Source: Rhynchosporium graminicola (lineage: Eukaryota > Ascomycota > Leotiomycetes > Helotiales > Ploettnerulaceae). Taken from it: 64,000 nt of DNA. Shown here piece after piece: positions 45,316 through 57,947 of this stretch (positions are counted from its first letter, which is position 1; each line of letters starts with the position of its first letter). The DNA is taken from positions 186,001-250,000 of the forward strand of contig FJUW01000045.1 in assembly GCA_900074885.1 (NCBI GenBank). Reading direction: 5' to 3'. The notes under the pieces were generated by a model, which was given only the letters and a program-made list of their open reading frames with translations, did no database searches and was not told the DNA's origin. A program made the translations under genes and the position numbers.

Positions 45316-47017
45316 ATGGGCGGCGCTGCACAGCTTCCAAGGGTGCGGAGAAGTGCGCCAAAAGTGAGGACAGGATGTGGTACATGCAGGTAGGGCAGAA
45401 TCACTTCACATCCTTATTGTTTATACTAAGCCAATCTAAAACTCATAAAGAGTACGAAGAGTTAAATGCGATGAAGGCAAGCCCTTTTGCAATCGCTGTC
45501 TGAAGTTCGGCGTCGACTGTGATGGCTATCGTCCACCACCGAAAGCATGGCCTTCACCAAGCATAGCCTCACAACGAGAAATTATGCCCAAATCACAGCA
45601 AGTTCAAATCCAGAAAGTCGTACGATCAGGCATGGCCCTCCCATGTTCCAGCACATTAGCCAACTCCCCGTTCGCCAGCATGGAAGAACATCAATACTTC
45701 GAGCTCTTCTGTGTCCGAACGGGATATGACATCTTCCCAACCTTCGATTCTGGCCAGACGAGACAGAGATTGTTGGAATCGTGTCAATATTACCCTGCAA
45801 TCAGACATGCGGTTGTTGCTTTAGGCGCACTTGACAGGACGGCAGAGATGGTGAGCTCATTTGAGAGGATGTCCCTCACGCCGGTGGAAAGAGATGCTGC
45901 AGCTACATCACACCATCAAAATGCTTTGAAGCAGTATGTTAAAGCGGTTAAATACATGTCCTCCGATGCCGTCGACGAAAAGCTCGACCTGAGAACCATG
46001 CTACTTAGCTGTTTACTCATCCTGGCGTTTGAGAGCTGGACGGGGAATATGGATTTAGCTGTTAAACAAGTACATGCCGGCATCCGCCTTATTCAGGAGT
46101 GGAAAGAGAATTTCAAGGATGATGAGGATAGATACACACGTCTGAGTCCAGCGCCGTATGTAGTGGAAGATGACCTGGTCCAAATATTCTGCCGCCTAGC
46201 AGTCCAGCATTCCTTCTTCGCAGACGGGCATTCGGCTTCTTTGCATGCTGTGCTGGGTATGGAAGGATCGAGATTCACGAGGTCGATGCCCGATTCATTC
46301 ACAGATGTTTTTGAAGCCGGAAAGTATTACAACGGGATTATTCGACGGGGTGTGTATCTGATTACGACCCAATCAGCATATCTCGGAACGGACGACAATG
46401 AAGACTCTGAGATTTGGAGGTGGGGGATTAAGGAGCAGGAGGAGATTCAAAGTGCGGTGTGGAGGTTTAACAAAGCTTTCGAGCCTGTCTTGCAGAAAAT
46501 CCCGGATGGACCTCAGAAACATTATGCATTGTTTATACAGCTCTCTATGGCTATCGGGTACATTGGTCTCAGCACGCATCTCTCTCTTGATGAGTCAATA
46601 CATGATCAGTATAACCCGGTTTACAAACGCGTTGTGTTTCTTGCTAAGGCAGTTATGCGGGAGATGCCGAGTCAGAGTAAGGAGAGGCAGAGTAATTTCT
46701 GCTTTGATACGAGGGTTATTGTGCCGCTTTGGGTGGTGGGGTTGAAGTGTAGAGAGCCGGGAATTAGGAGAGAGGCTATTGAGTTCTTGATGGCAAATCC
46801 GAGGCGGGAGGGAATTTGGGATAATGGTTTTGCGGGAAATGTGCTGGATTGGGCGAGAGAGGTTGAGGAGGAGTTTATGGAGGAAGGAGTAGTGCCTGGC
46901 TGGGCAAGGATTGCGGGTGTGAAGTGGACTGCAGCGGAGTTGGGGAGGAAGACGGCGGTTTTGTGTTGTGTACAAAGAGTTGGAGAGGGGAGTGAGGAGA
47001 AGAGGATCACTTGGTGA
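45316..47017 (+). CDS. Zn2Cys6 fungal transcription factor
   Basis: Two exons (45316-45389, 45451-47017) join to 546 residues. The 61-bp intron splits the zinc cluster between its second and third cysteines. Joined, residues 21-48 give C-x2-C-x6-C-x6-C-x2-C-x6-C (Cys21, 24, 31, 38, 41, 48), the exact GAL4-type binuclear cluster, flanked by basic residues. The remainder is a helical regulatory domain typical of fungal C6 activators (begins near EEHQYFELFCVRTGYDIFP, with RHAVVALGALDRTAEM). The acceptor is AAG. Starting at the large second exon alone would miss the DNA-binding domain. Its targets cannot be inferred: the nearest gene, the C9-methyltransferase, is housekeeping, while the maltase pair is 13 kb away. 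Confidence 0.9.
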
Positions 47018-47999
47018 TTCTGTGATGAGGAAGAGTTGGTTTGACTTTAAGGAGTATGGTTGTGGTTGGGCATGAATGGGAATCTTTCGGATGAAACTTT
47101 TGTAGGTTACTGGCCCACGTACGCAGAAAAGGTACCAAGAATAACAACGAACACTGTAAGTATTTCTCCAGACAGAATAATTATACGCCCAACTTGCAGA
47201 GATTGATGCAAGCTCAGTATCAACGCACACTCAGTGAACAAGAGGTTGCTTTGGCCACGTTTAGTTGTACAAAATCTTCCGCATGCAAGTGACAGCAAGA
47301 ACATCGGAATAGCTGTGCTAGGGCCAAGTGTAGAAAGATCTCCGTTTTTCAAAGTACTGTACTTGCATGAAAGGTTTGACGAGCCATGAGATACGGAAGG
47401 AGGCAGGAGGTAGGTCTCGTCCACCGTTGTAAATCTCAAGGTAATGGTTCCCAATGAGCAGCTCCGAATTCGCGAGTTGACCCCATAGTTTTCCTATGCA
47501 GACATAGTGCTGGACGAGACCCATCTCCGACCCCCTTCCGTACCTACGTCCGAACATCTACCCGAGGCAATTCTACTCTCTGAATCGTGTCTGGTGTTTA
47601 TTTATTAGCGAAACCAAGTGCTATACCACACTGTCAGACTATCAACCACACCGCGTTTACACTACCGTGGATGTCGAAGCTTCTCCTTAATGTAGGTTTG
47701 AAGACATCTTCATCTTCTCGAAGTGAGCGATACCCAAATAGCCACCCTGATAACAAATACAGCGCCAAATGCAGGGGCAACCTTGGAACAGAGCTCTCAC
47801 AAGCGAAAGTGGGGCATCGCTCTTTCGCTCCCAGAGCAGTTTAGTGCACTCAGACCGCCCTCCCCACCGGCAGAAGCCAAGAGCTGTTGAGACAAAAGAA
47901 CATATTTCTCAGAGATCCTCCTCATTCTCCCAACACTCAATTGAACGACTATCGACAGTAGCAAGCTGTCCTCTATACAGTCGGTTTAACTGAGCAATC
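47018..47999. promoter_or_regulatory. upstream region of the sphingolipid C9-methyltransferase gene
   Basis: About 1 kb without a supported gene. The 3' flank of the regulator gene and a C-rich leader ending at the ATG at 48000. Confidence 0.4.
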
Positions 48000-49886
48000 A
48001 TGGCTTCAGATCTGAAGAGCACGAATGGCTCGGAGAGCGATTTCGAGTTTATTGCGACACCAAAGGCCCGCACGCCCACATTTGAGAAATTCGAGGAATG
48101 TGGTGTGAAGACTACAAATGTGAGTGTTGAATGCTTTTCGTGTTGTTCTCAATGGAGGAGATGAGTGCTCTTGTTGGCTGTGGCCAATCTGCAATAGTTA
48201 CCTAGGAGTGGCAGGACTTACTGTAACCTAATCTGGCAATGTTGATATCCCCCAACATCTTTTCATGCTCCATGAGCCATTGGGCCACTATCGAGTTTTC
48301 GAATCTGACATTGAGCTTCTACTGATATCTTCTAGTACCCAGCAATCAAGAATGCTCCTCTCCCAGCAGATGCCGCTGGTAATACCAGCTTTTCCAATGT
48401 CCTATTCTTCGGTCTTCTCGCTGGTGTACCAACGTACATGTCATGGAAAGTTGGCGGTGGACTAAAGACCAGTATCTTCTTCGGAATCTTCACCTCAGTC
48501 CCAATCCTGCTGGGTTTTTGGTATCTGGCATCATCGTTCAGCCCTCGCAAGAACGAGAAGGTCAAGTACCCAGGTCGCCCAGTCGAGCACTACCTTACTT
48601 TCAAGAATGCTGCCGACAAGGCCAAGTACTACGGAAGCAACAAGATCCCTATGGAGACTTTCTACAGCATGTACTTTGATGGCGATGTCGATTTTAATGG
48701 AGACTGCCTGGAGGTTATGGAATACAGACATGACTGGGCGAGCTTCAGATTTACTTTGGGCTTATTCAAACATGTTTTACTAGTCTTTGCGCCAGAGGTT
48801 ATCATGCACACTAGATCTCAAGGTATGTATTGCTGTTCCGTGCGAGAGATTCTTCTAACATATCATTCGCAGATGAGGAGCAAGTCCGGGGCCACTACGA
48901 CCGAGGTGATGACTTCTACGGATGGTTCCTTGGCCCACGCATGATCTACACTTCCGGTATCATTTCCGATATCAACAAGGAGGAGTCTCTTGAGCAACTC
49001 CAGGATAACAAACTTGCCATTGTTTGCGAGAAGATCGAGCTCAAGGAGGGCGAGACTCTTTTGGACATTGGCTGCGGATGGGGAACACTCGCCAAATTCG
49101 CCAGCACCAACTACGGTGCTCATGCTACTGGAATCACACTCGGCCGTAACCAGACTGCTTGGGGTAACAACGGACTACGCAAGGCGGGCATCACCGAAGA
49201 GCAAAGCAAGATTCTCTGCATGGATTACCGCGACATCCCAGTCCCCGAACGCAAATACCAAAAGATTACCTGTCTCGAGATGGCCGAGCACGTTGGAATG
49301 CGTCATCTTACTCCTTTCTTGCAACAATGTAACGATATGATGGATGATGACGGAATCTTCTGCCTCCAGGTCGCTGGTTTGAGAAAGAGTTGGCAATATG
49401 AAGATCTCGTCTGGGGTCTTTTCATGAACAAGTATATTTTCCCAGGTGCTGACGCCTCGTGCCCTCTCAACAACTTCATCAGTGCTGTCGAAAGTGCTGG
49501 ATTTGAAGTCAAGACTATTGATACTATTGGTATTCATTACTCGGCTACTCTTTGGAGATGGTACAGAAACTGGATCGCCAACGAGGATAAGGTTAAGGCT
49601 AAGTATGGCAACAAATGGTACCGAGTAGGTTATCTTCGTCCAAGCTTTCTTTTCGCTTGCTAATGCTTCCTAGATCTGGGAATTCTTCCTTGCTTACTCT
49701 ACGATCATATCTCGTCAAGGATCAGCCTCCTGCTACCAAATCACCCTGGTCAAGAACATCAACTCCACCCACCGTATCCATGGCATCAACAGCCAATTCT
49801 CCCTCTCTGGAGCTCTTAATGCTGCTAAGGTCGCTGGAAAAGCTTTGTTCCCTAATGCTTCAGTAAACGAGAAGATCGCCAACTAA
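48000..49886 (+). CDS. sphingolipid C9-methyltransferase
   Basis: Four exons (48000-48119, 48336-48822, 48873-49624, 49674-49886) join to 523 residues. Two hydrophobic segments near residues 55-110 anchor it in the membrane. The catalytic part belongs to the cyclopropane-fatty-acid-synthase-like SAM methyltransferases, with the SAM-binding loop LDIGCGWG at about 266-273, VRGHYDRGDDFYGWFLGPRM before it, and CLEMAEHVGMRH after. Fungal members methylate C9 of the delta-8-unsaturated sphingoid base of glucosylceramides in the ER. These lipids matter for hyphal growth and virulence in several moulds. All splice sites are canonical (donors GTGAGT, GTATGT and GTAGGT). The N-terminal exon is Ser/Thr-rich and cytosolic. 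Confidence 0.93.
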
Positions 49887-50479
49887 ATGGGTCATTTGTG
49901 CACGAGCTTCATCTAAAAAGTCGGAGGTTTGTTTCAACAAATGGGTTAAGACGCCAAGGAATGAACATGAAAATGATCGCGGAAAAGGATAATAGAGCTA
50001 CTTCTGTACCCTTGTGTACAGCTTGAAGTATGTTAGCTAGGAATGCTGCCGTGCAGATATTAAATATCTGGCATGTGAAAAGTGATAAAGATAGACAGGG
50101 CACAGGTACAAGACCTGGTTGTAGCTTTGACTAATCCAATGAATGAATACTTTGCACGAAATGACTTGCACAAGTGGGATGGTTGAATTCCTGAGGATAA
50201 TTTCAAAATAGGACCAGTGAAGGTATGATGATTTTATGTGTTATTTAGTTATAATCATTTTCTCTGCGGTTGTGTAACTGTGCTCTAACATTTGAAGCCA
50301 AGCCTCGTCATAGCTCGCCCGCCAAACTTGCCTCAGCCACGCGTATTTAATCGCAGCCAAAACAACCTTGCAACTTTGTAACCTTGCTGTACCAGCCAGC
50401 GACCGCGAATCTCCAACAACCAACATCACGATACCCAACTATTTCCTTTCTTCCTCTCGAACCTGCACGCAATCCTACG
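49887..50479. promoter_or_regulatory. intergenic, upstream region of PAN1
   Basis: The 3' flank of the methyltransferase gene and the leader of PAN1. A short in-frame extension upstream of 50480 (from 50384) is open but ignored, because the family begins at the [12 protein letters not shown] start. Confidence 0.4.
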
Positions 50480-53400
50480 ATGTTCTCAGGTTCGAATTCT
50501 TTCCTGGGAGGCCAGAGTGGTCGCCCCGGCGGACCGCAGCAGTTCAACTCTTTCCCAGGTCAACAGGGCCAGCAGCAGCCAGCTCAGCAACAGCCAGGCT
50601 TTATGAACTCGAACCCAACAGGCTTCGGACAACAGCCTCAAGCTCCTCTCCAGCCGGCATACACTGGATATCCTGGAATGCAACCCCAGCAGACTGGCTT
50701 CCAACCTCAGCAAATGCAACAGCAGGCCACTGGCTTCCCAGGACAACAATTCAACAATGCCCAACCTCAGCAGCAACAGAACTTCCAAACCGGAGCTCCA
50801 CCTATGCCTCAGATTCCCCAGCAATACCAGAATCAAGCTCCTATTGCGGCACCGGCGCAGAAGCCCCAACCTACGGGATTCGCGCAGATGGCTGATAGCT
50901 TCAGATCGAGCCCAGCTGCAGCCCCCACCGCGCGAGGACGCAGAGCATCGAAGTCGAAGGGTTCGAAGATCCCGAGTATACGATTGTCATTCATTACGGC
51001 GCAGGATCAGGCGAAGTTCGAGACGCTGTTCAAGTCTGCGGCTGGGGATGAACAGAGTCTGTCGGGTGAAAAGTCTCGGGACTTGCTTATGCGCTCGAAG
51101 CTTGATGGAAACGCATTGTCACAGATATGGTAGGCGATATGACAGAAAGGGATGAGCAGATGACGTGGCTAATGATTGTTCTAGGACTCTTGCAGATACT
51201 ACTCGATCTGGACAATTGCTTTTCCCCGAATTCGCTCTCGCTATGTATCTTTGCAACTTGAAACTGGTTGGAAAGGCATTGCCTTCTGTCCTTCCGGACC
51301 ACATAAAGAATGAGGTCTCGAGTATGGTGGATATCATCAATTTTGGTGTGGTGGATGATGTGCCAGACTTGCCAGCGAGATCCAATGCTCCAGATTTTAC
51401 TGGCCGACAGAATGCGGAACCACCAACGATTCATCAACCTCAGCCAACTGCCTCGAACTCTGCGCTTCTTACGGCGCAAATGACTGGGTTCCCGGCTCAG
51501 CAGAATAATTTCTCGGGAGCCTTTGGACAACAACAAACTGGTTTCCAACAATCTATGCAAGCAGGCTTCGGTCAGAACCAGGGAATGCAGGCCAACCAAA
51601 CTGGCTTCCTAGGCATGGCCAATCCGTCCGCTTCTGGGTATACTGGGCCTCGTCCTCCAATGCCGCCAATGCCCACTGGATATGGTAGTCAAGGTCTTTC
51701 GCCTGCTCAGACTGGTATGGGAGGAATGCTTGCTCCACTGAACAGCCAGCCTACTGGACGACCTGGACAATGGGGTTTGGTTAATGCGCCTGCAAGCGGA
51801 CTACCTAACATCGACCTTCTACAATCTCGAATGATGCCGCAGCAAGGCCGAGAGCAGGGCTCTTTCACGACATCTGGTCTACAAGGCAATGCTGTCATTC
51901 CATGGGCTGTCACCAAGGATGAAAAAACTAGATATGATTCTGTTTTTAAAGCTTGGGATGGCTTTAACAAGGGTTTCATTGGCGGCGATGTTGCTATCGA
52001 AGTCTTCGGTCAAAGTGGACTTGAAAAGGCAGATATGGAAAGAGTGTGGACACTTGCAGATCATGGGAACAAGGGCCGTTTGAACATGGATGAATTCGCC
52101 GTTGCTATGCATTTGATCTACCGCAAATTGAACGGATATCCTCTGCCAGCGCAACTTCCACCCGAGCTTGTTCCACCTTCTACCCGAAACTTTAATGACT
52201 CTATTGGCCAAGTCAAGTCGCTTCTTTCACAGGAATCAGACTTCCGGAAGAATTCTGGAGCAAGCCTACTACCTCAGAAGACCGGAGTGAGCTACCTAAA
52301 AAATCATTCTTTCCGTAGTGGGAACTCTGGGTTTGGTGGTGGTCGAAAGGATGCTACTGTTTTCAAGAACAATGATGATGATATTGGGTACAAATCTAGT
52401 GCTCGTCGGAGGTTGGGCAACGGATCTCCTCGTCCGTCATCCCCTGCATCGTCGACATCCAACGACGATATATCGTTGGAACAACTTAAGAAAAAGATCC
52501 GCGAAAAGCAGGTCCTTCTCGATGCCATTGACTTCAAGGATGAGAATGCAGCCGATGAGGACGATGCACTTGACAGACGAGATCGCCGCGAGGCAGATGA
52601 TTTGTATCGCCGAATCCGCCGCATCCAAGAGGATATTGACGCCCATCCAGATGCTTCCTTGCGTAATGTTGATTCTGGTGCTGAGCGTCGTCTCTTGAGG
52701 CGTCAACTTCAAGGCCTGACTGACAAACTTCCGGAAATTGCTTCGAATGTACGCAAGACGGAAAGAAGCATTGCTGATGCGAAGCTTGAGCTTTTTCGTC
52801 TCCGAGACGCAAAGGCTCACCCTGGAAATGCTTCTTCCATTGTCGGCACTGGACCTGGCGGTTCTGTCACCGAATCGGATCGTCTCAAGGCTCGTGCCAA
52901 AGCTATGATGCAGCAACGATCTGCGGCTCTGACTGGGCGCAAGATTGAGTCTAGCAATGATGATTTCGAGGCTCCCAAGCGCCTGGAAGAAGAAAATATC
53001 AAGATCAAGAACGAGAAAGAGAATAACGAGCGTATGGTCAAGGATGTCGAGGAAAGTGTTCGCGACTTTTCCCAAGGTCTTGAAGATGGTCTCAAGGAGG
53101 GCGTAGAGGACTCGACTAGTGAGCACGAGAAGAGAAGATGGGAAGATGGACTTGGTGTTGAGGACGAGGTCAAGGATTTCATTTTCGACTTGCAGAGATC
53201 GAGCAAATCTGCAAGAGTCCGCCCTGATGATCGCAGCAGTCGCACTACTCGGGATTCTTCGCGCCCAGAATCATCATCGCGATATGATAGTTCGTCTTCA
53301 CCAGTTCAGGCCAAGCCCACTCCGGCCGCAGCACCTGCCCCATCATCTAGTGGAACTTATTCGCAGTACAAAACCCCAGAGGATCGTGCTGCATATATCA

Positions 53401-54892
53401 AGCAACAAGCCGAACAACGCATGGCCGAGCGTCTCGCTGCTCTTGGAATCAAAGCACCTTCGAAGCCTGGTGAGAGCTCTGCCCAGCGGATGGAACGTGA
53501 AAAGGGCGAAAGAGCTGCGAAGCTTCGAAAGGCAGAGGAAGAAGATGCAAAGCGTGAGTCGGAGAGACAGGCTAGGATTAATGAGGAACAAGGCAGTCCA
53601 GCTCCTGCTCCAGCTCCAGCTCCGCCGGTTGTTACGAAGAAGCCTCCTCCACCACCGTCGAGAAAGGCAGCGAAGAGTGATGCCAGTGAGCGAAAAGCAG
53701 AGGATGAGCAGAGGGTGTTGGAGGAGCAGAAAGCCCAGATTATTGCTACACAAGAGCTCGAGTAAGTGAACAACTCAATGTGGAGGATAACGCTAACATG
53801 ATCAGGGATGACGCTTCACGACAAGAGAACGAGCTAGCTAAAGAGAGAGAGGCTGCAGCTGCACGCTTGAAAGCTCTTGAAGATCAAGTAAAAGCCGGCA
53901 AGATCAAGAAGGACGAAGAGAAGCGCAGGAGAAAGGCCGCTTCAGCAGAAGCGAAGCACCAGGAAGCTCGACTCGCCGCACAGAGGGCTGAGATCGAAGC
54001 CGCTCAAGCTCGTGAGAGAGAGCTACAACGACAATTGGAAGCTATGGATGACTCGAGTGATGATTCTTCAGACGATGAGGCTCCAAGCCAAGCCACGCCC
54101 CAAGCTTCAACGCCTACGCAAGGGAACAAAGAGATTGAGACGAAGGCTATCTCACCACCACCAACACCAGTGATGCCTACAGTCGTTGCTCCTGTCCCGG
54201 TTGCAGCAGTCACAACAGCTCTCCCGTCTGCAATTACCAGCCCAGGACTTTCGGATACCGAGACGAAGAATCCTTTCTTGAAAAAACTCGCACAAGGTCC
54301 AGAAGGAGCCTCACTATCAGCCCAATCCAACAATCCCTTCCACCGTCTCCCAGCCCAGGATGCTTCCAAAGCAGCTGAACCCATCGTAACCCAGCCAACA
54401 GGACGTTCCCGCGTACGTCCAGAAGAAGATGATTGGTCAGTCGTCGGTTCAGATAAAGAAGATTCCGACTCGTCTGACGACGAAGGTCCAGGCGCTGGAA
54501 ATGCTCGCCAGCTTGCCTCAATTCTCTTTGGCACAATGGGTCCTCCTCGTCCTCTTTCCGCCGCCGGAGGCCCGGGGTCGACGCCTAGCAGTCCTGCGCC
54601 TGCGAGAGATGGTATGGCTAGTCCACCACCACCTCCACCTATGCCAATGGGTGGTGCGCCGCCACCGCCTCCGATGCTTGGACTTGGAGGACCGCCACCA
54701 CCTCCTCCTATGATGCCACCGCCTCCTCCAGGAGCTGGACCGCCTCCGCCGCCAGGTCCAGCGCCTAGTGTGGGAGGTGGATCGGGAAGGCCAAGTGCTT
54801 TGTTGGGCGAAATTCAGATGGGGAGGCAGTTGAAGAAGACGCAGACCAAGGACAAGAGTGCTGCGAGTGTGGCGGGGAGAGTGTTGGATTAA
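50480..54892 (+). CDS. PAN1: PAN1, actin cytoskeleton-regulatory complex protein
   Basis: Three exons (50480-51129, 51185-53761, 53806-54892) join to 1437 residues, the normal size of mould Pan1. Order of parts: Gln/Pro-rich N-terminus with PTGF repeats; first EH domain (about 170-265, split by intron 1 at the conserved SQIWTLAD motif); a second PTGF-rich linker; second EH domain (about 455-550, [19 protein letters not shown] with EF-hand-like loop); long coiled coil (about 640-1020) rich in Glu/Arg/Lys; then a proline-rich C-terminus (about 1345-1400) with runs of PPPPP and a final WH2-like segment. Pan1 works with End3 and Sla1 at endocytic patches and activates Arp2/3-driven actin assembly. 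Asn-Pro-Phe motifs (NPF) near 1170-1195 may bind other EH proteins. Confidence 0.94.
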
Positions 54893-56556
54893 ATAGGTTT
54901 GGTTGGAGAGAATTTAAATTGTGCTAGGAGTATCATGTTCATATAGGCTGTCTCAATGGAAGTTGTTGATGGATGACGATAGCAAATGTGGCCTGGGACA
55001 GCGTAATTTGCGAAGGAGAACGGCAGAAGCAGAGTGTGGGTGCACATTTGAAATTATTGGTGTATTCAAGAACAGATGGAATGACTTTCATTATTGCCGC
55101 ACTACTTGTTGGTTCTCGCAAATTTCAAGCAAATGACCAATTACTGTGCAGGCCTGTAAGGGCTCCTGGCGTGCACAGGCGTGGTAACAGGATTTGACCT
55201 TCGTCTTCTTTCAGATTGTCATGAGTTCATGGTTTGAACGAATGTCTTTTGTCTGCAAGTAGTAGACAATGAGAACGAGCTAGCAATCTAGACTTTGAAA
55301 ACGAGGTCCTCCTTCCCTACCTACCCTGTACTTAAACTACTATTCAATACATTCATCGTTGTGGGGCTGTGACATATGTGGTAGGGAGGAGAGTGAGAGG
55401 TTTCTATCCAGGCTTGATATACGTACGTAGTAGTGATAAAAGTGCAGGATAGGCTGTCAGTGACACCCTAAAATCATGATTTCGTGGCTGTGGATTTCAT
55501 CCAAGTATGTATACATCCCATCCTGTGACGATTTCATGATATTGCAATCTCAGAGTGCACTGAATCAATGCAGGTACAGAAAATTTGTAACGTTTCTTGG
55601 TGATGGTTGATTCTTGGTAGGGAAGTTGGATGGATGGATGGATGCTGTGGTTGCTTTTCATTTCCCATGCCCCTGTATGTGCGGGTGTGGTGGATGAAAG
55701 AGTGGTCAGTCGAAAAGTCGTTGAGATTGAGAAATGGTTTTGCTGGTGCGAACCTCGAGAAAAACGGGTTTGAGGTGAAGTGATTCCGAGCATTTGCGAT
55801 TGGTGTTTGATCTAGATTTGCTACCGTAGTAAAGCTCTCATAGAGTTACTTGAATTTGAAGTATTCAATCGTTCGCACAATATCATATGAGGTCTTTGTC
55901 ACTTTAGAGACGAGTTCTTGGCAGGTTCTTGATTTGCTGGGGATGAATTTTTTATTGTATTATGTGGATGGCTGGCCTAGCAATGAGTGACATTAGCCAC
56001 GCGTGTATCGTTCAGCCTCATGAGGAGGATACCTATTGAATGAAACTATTCAGTGGGGCGATAAAACATCAGTGTAGCCGTTCTTCAAGCGCTCTGCCTT
56101 TGTTTACTTCCTGCACAAACTCTCGCTTAATCTTCCTTGCAGTTGGACGGCACATCTCTATCAAAGTGGGGAGACCTACTGACAAGCACATAGTGTCGCG
56201 CGCATTAAATCGCTCCGATAATAAAGAGAAATATTTCACACGATACAGATCCATCTGTGGCACCTCCTAGTCCTTTTTTTGGATACTTCGGGATATCAAT
56301 AAGTGGTGAGCCTAGCCCACCCAGCCATACCAATACTACCCAAACAGCAAAGCTGAGAAAACACAATGGTGAAAGACAAAACTGAGTCGCTGCATATTCC
56401 TAGAGCGATCACATACCTTTGACTATTCATCCTTCAATGAAAGATAAGCTTTGTGGTTAGACCCATATAAGTGCAGGACCCATTCTCCAACATCTCCAAA
56501 TCCAGCTTCCCTCCAGCTACACAACTTCCAACGATACGACCTCAAATCAACAAATC
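54893..56556. other. 1.7-kb intergenic region
   Basis: No supported gene. It contains a ggat tetranucleotide run (55628-55644). The segment before 56557 is C/A-rich and looks like the leader of the MYND gene. Confidence 0.4.
55628..55644. repeat. GGAT tetranucleotide microsatellite
   Basis: Four tandem ggat units in intergenic DNA downstream of PAN1. Confidence 0.7.
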
Positions 56557-57947
56557 ATGGTGCCTACGCTGACTTCGACGGCTCCAGAGCCAATACCTCT
56601 GCGCGCTATTACACTTCTCATAAATTATGAGCGCATGATTTCCGATCCACGATACAAAGGTCTCAAGCTGGGTGGTACTTCGAGAGGTGATCCACAAATG
56701 ATCACAGGGGTCATGAAAATTGCTCCGCGAATATGGGATAACGAACCTGAGTCCGTGAAGTAAGCTCCCACTTTTTATATCATTCATTACGGCGATTTTG
56801 AACAAAGTCCGATTTAAATGAGTCTGAATATTACTGATTTAGTGTCTCAGACGTCGAACAGTCCATATATTCGCACCAGAACTTGAAAACTCAAAGTCAG
56901 ATACCGTAGATACCGCAGATACCACAGATACCACAGATAGCAAAACTCCACCAGCAGCGTGCGATATCCACTCTTCCGCTTCGGCAGGAGTTATAGCCCT
57001 TTCTCCTGCTGAGAGAGATCTGATCTTTCATGAGACCAGAGCACATGATGGCTGTTATAACGCTACGGGGATGTACCAAGATTTCTTTGCTTTGTGTCCT
57101 CCGGGACAGGAAATATCGATTCAGGTCGGTAATGAGGTATGTAAAGATAACACTCTTTTGGTCGAGAATACATCTGCTCTTCGCCCAAAAAGCTAGTTGC
57201 GTTGCGTTCAAGCAGTGTGAATGTTTCATATTTGCAAGTCAGCACGATAGCTAACAGCACAACCAGACACCAGTAAGCATTGACGTCAGTCGCCGCGTAA
57301 TCCTTGAATACACCCTTCACGAACCCAAACACAATATCCTCTCCCTGATCGAACACCCATCTACTTGCACCTCACCCGAAAGCTACACATGGACATCATC
57401 CGGCGCCAGTCCCAGCGAGAACCACTGCGTAATGGCGTTCTTCCCCTCACAACACCTTGTTCCCTCGTCAGGTTACTTCAAGCCAAGCTCTAAACCAAGC
57501 AAGAAGCTAGAGAACGCAATGATTATCGATATGACAAGACTGCAGTATGGTGACGCAGGATTCGGTACTTATGGCGAAAATTACTTCCTGGGCAGTTATG
57601 GAGACTATTCGGAGAGTATGAAGGGGATTTGTGGGGAGCTGAAGTTGAAGTCTATTGTCGGTAGGACGGCGGGGAGGTTGAATGATCCGGATAATCAGGC
57701 GCGTGTTAAGACGTGTGCGAGGAGGGCTTGGGAGAGATGGATGGAGAGGGAGAAGGAGGGCTGGTGTGAATATTGTGGACGAGGTGGGAAGGAGCTGATG
57801 ATGTGCGGTGCGTGTAAGGGCAGGAAAGTGTGGTATTGCTGTGAAGAGCATGCGAAAAAGGGGTGGAAATTGCACAAGTTGACTTGTGAGAGTGTGGGGG
57901 AGAAGAAGGTGGTTTTTGGGCCAAAGCGGAAGGAAGATGTGAAGTAG
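56557..57947 (+). CDS. MYND-type zinc-finger protein
   Basis: Three exons (56557-56759, 56851-57136, 57267-57947) join in frame to 389 residues. The C-terminus carries a MYND finger: CEYCGRGGKELMMCGACKG, then VWYCCEEHAKKGWKLHKLTC, with all expected Cys/His ligands. MYND fingers mediate protein-protein contacts, often in transcription or chromatin proteins. No SET or other enzymatic domain is visible, and the N-terminal 300 residues match nothing I know. Residues about 85-97 are a short tandem of Asp-Thr repeats (DTADTTDTTD) encoded by a 9-12 bp minisatellite at 56902-56940. The second exon acceptor is the CAG at 56850; the TAG 12 bp upstream leads to a stop. Confidence 0.82.
56902..56940 (+). 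repeat. 9-bp coding minisatellite in the MYND gene
   Basis: Four imperfect gataccaca-type units encode Asp-Thr-Ala/Thr repeats in frame within exon 2. Confidence 0.75.

Noticed and set aside
46595..47230. 211-codon antisense ORF over the Zn2Cys6 gene end
   Set aside because: A shadow of the regulator frame, rich in Pro/His/Ser from complementary codons.
52437..53126. 229-codon antisense ORF inside PAN1
   Set aside because: It lies wholly antisense to the coiled-coil coding region; its composition mirrors the PAN1 codons and it has no family features.
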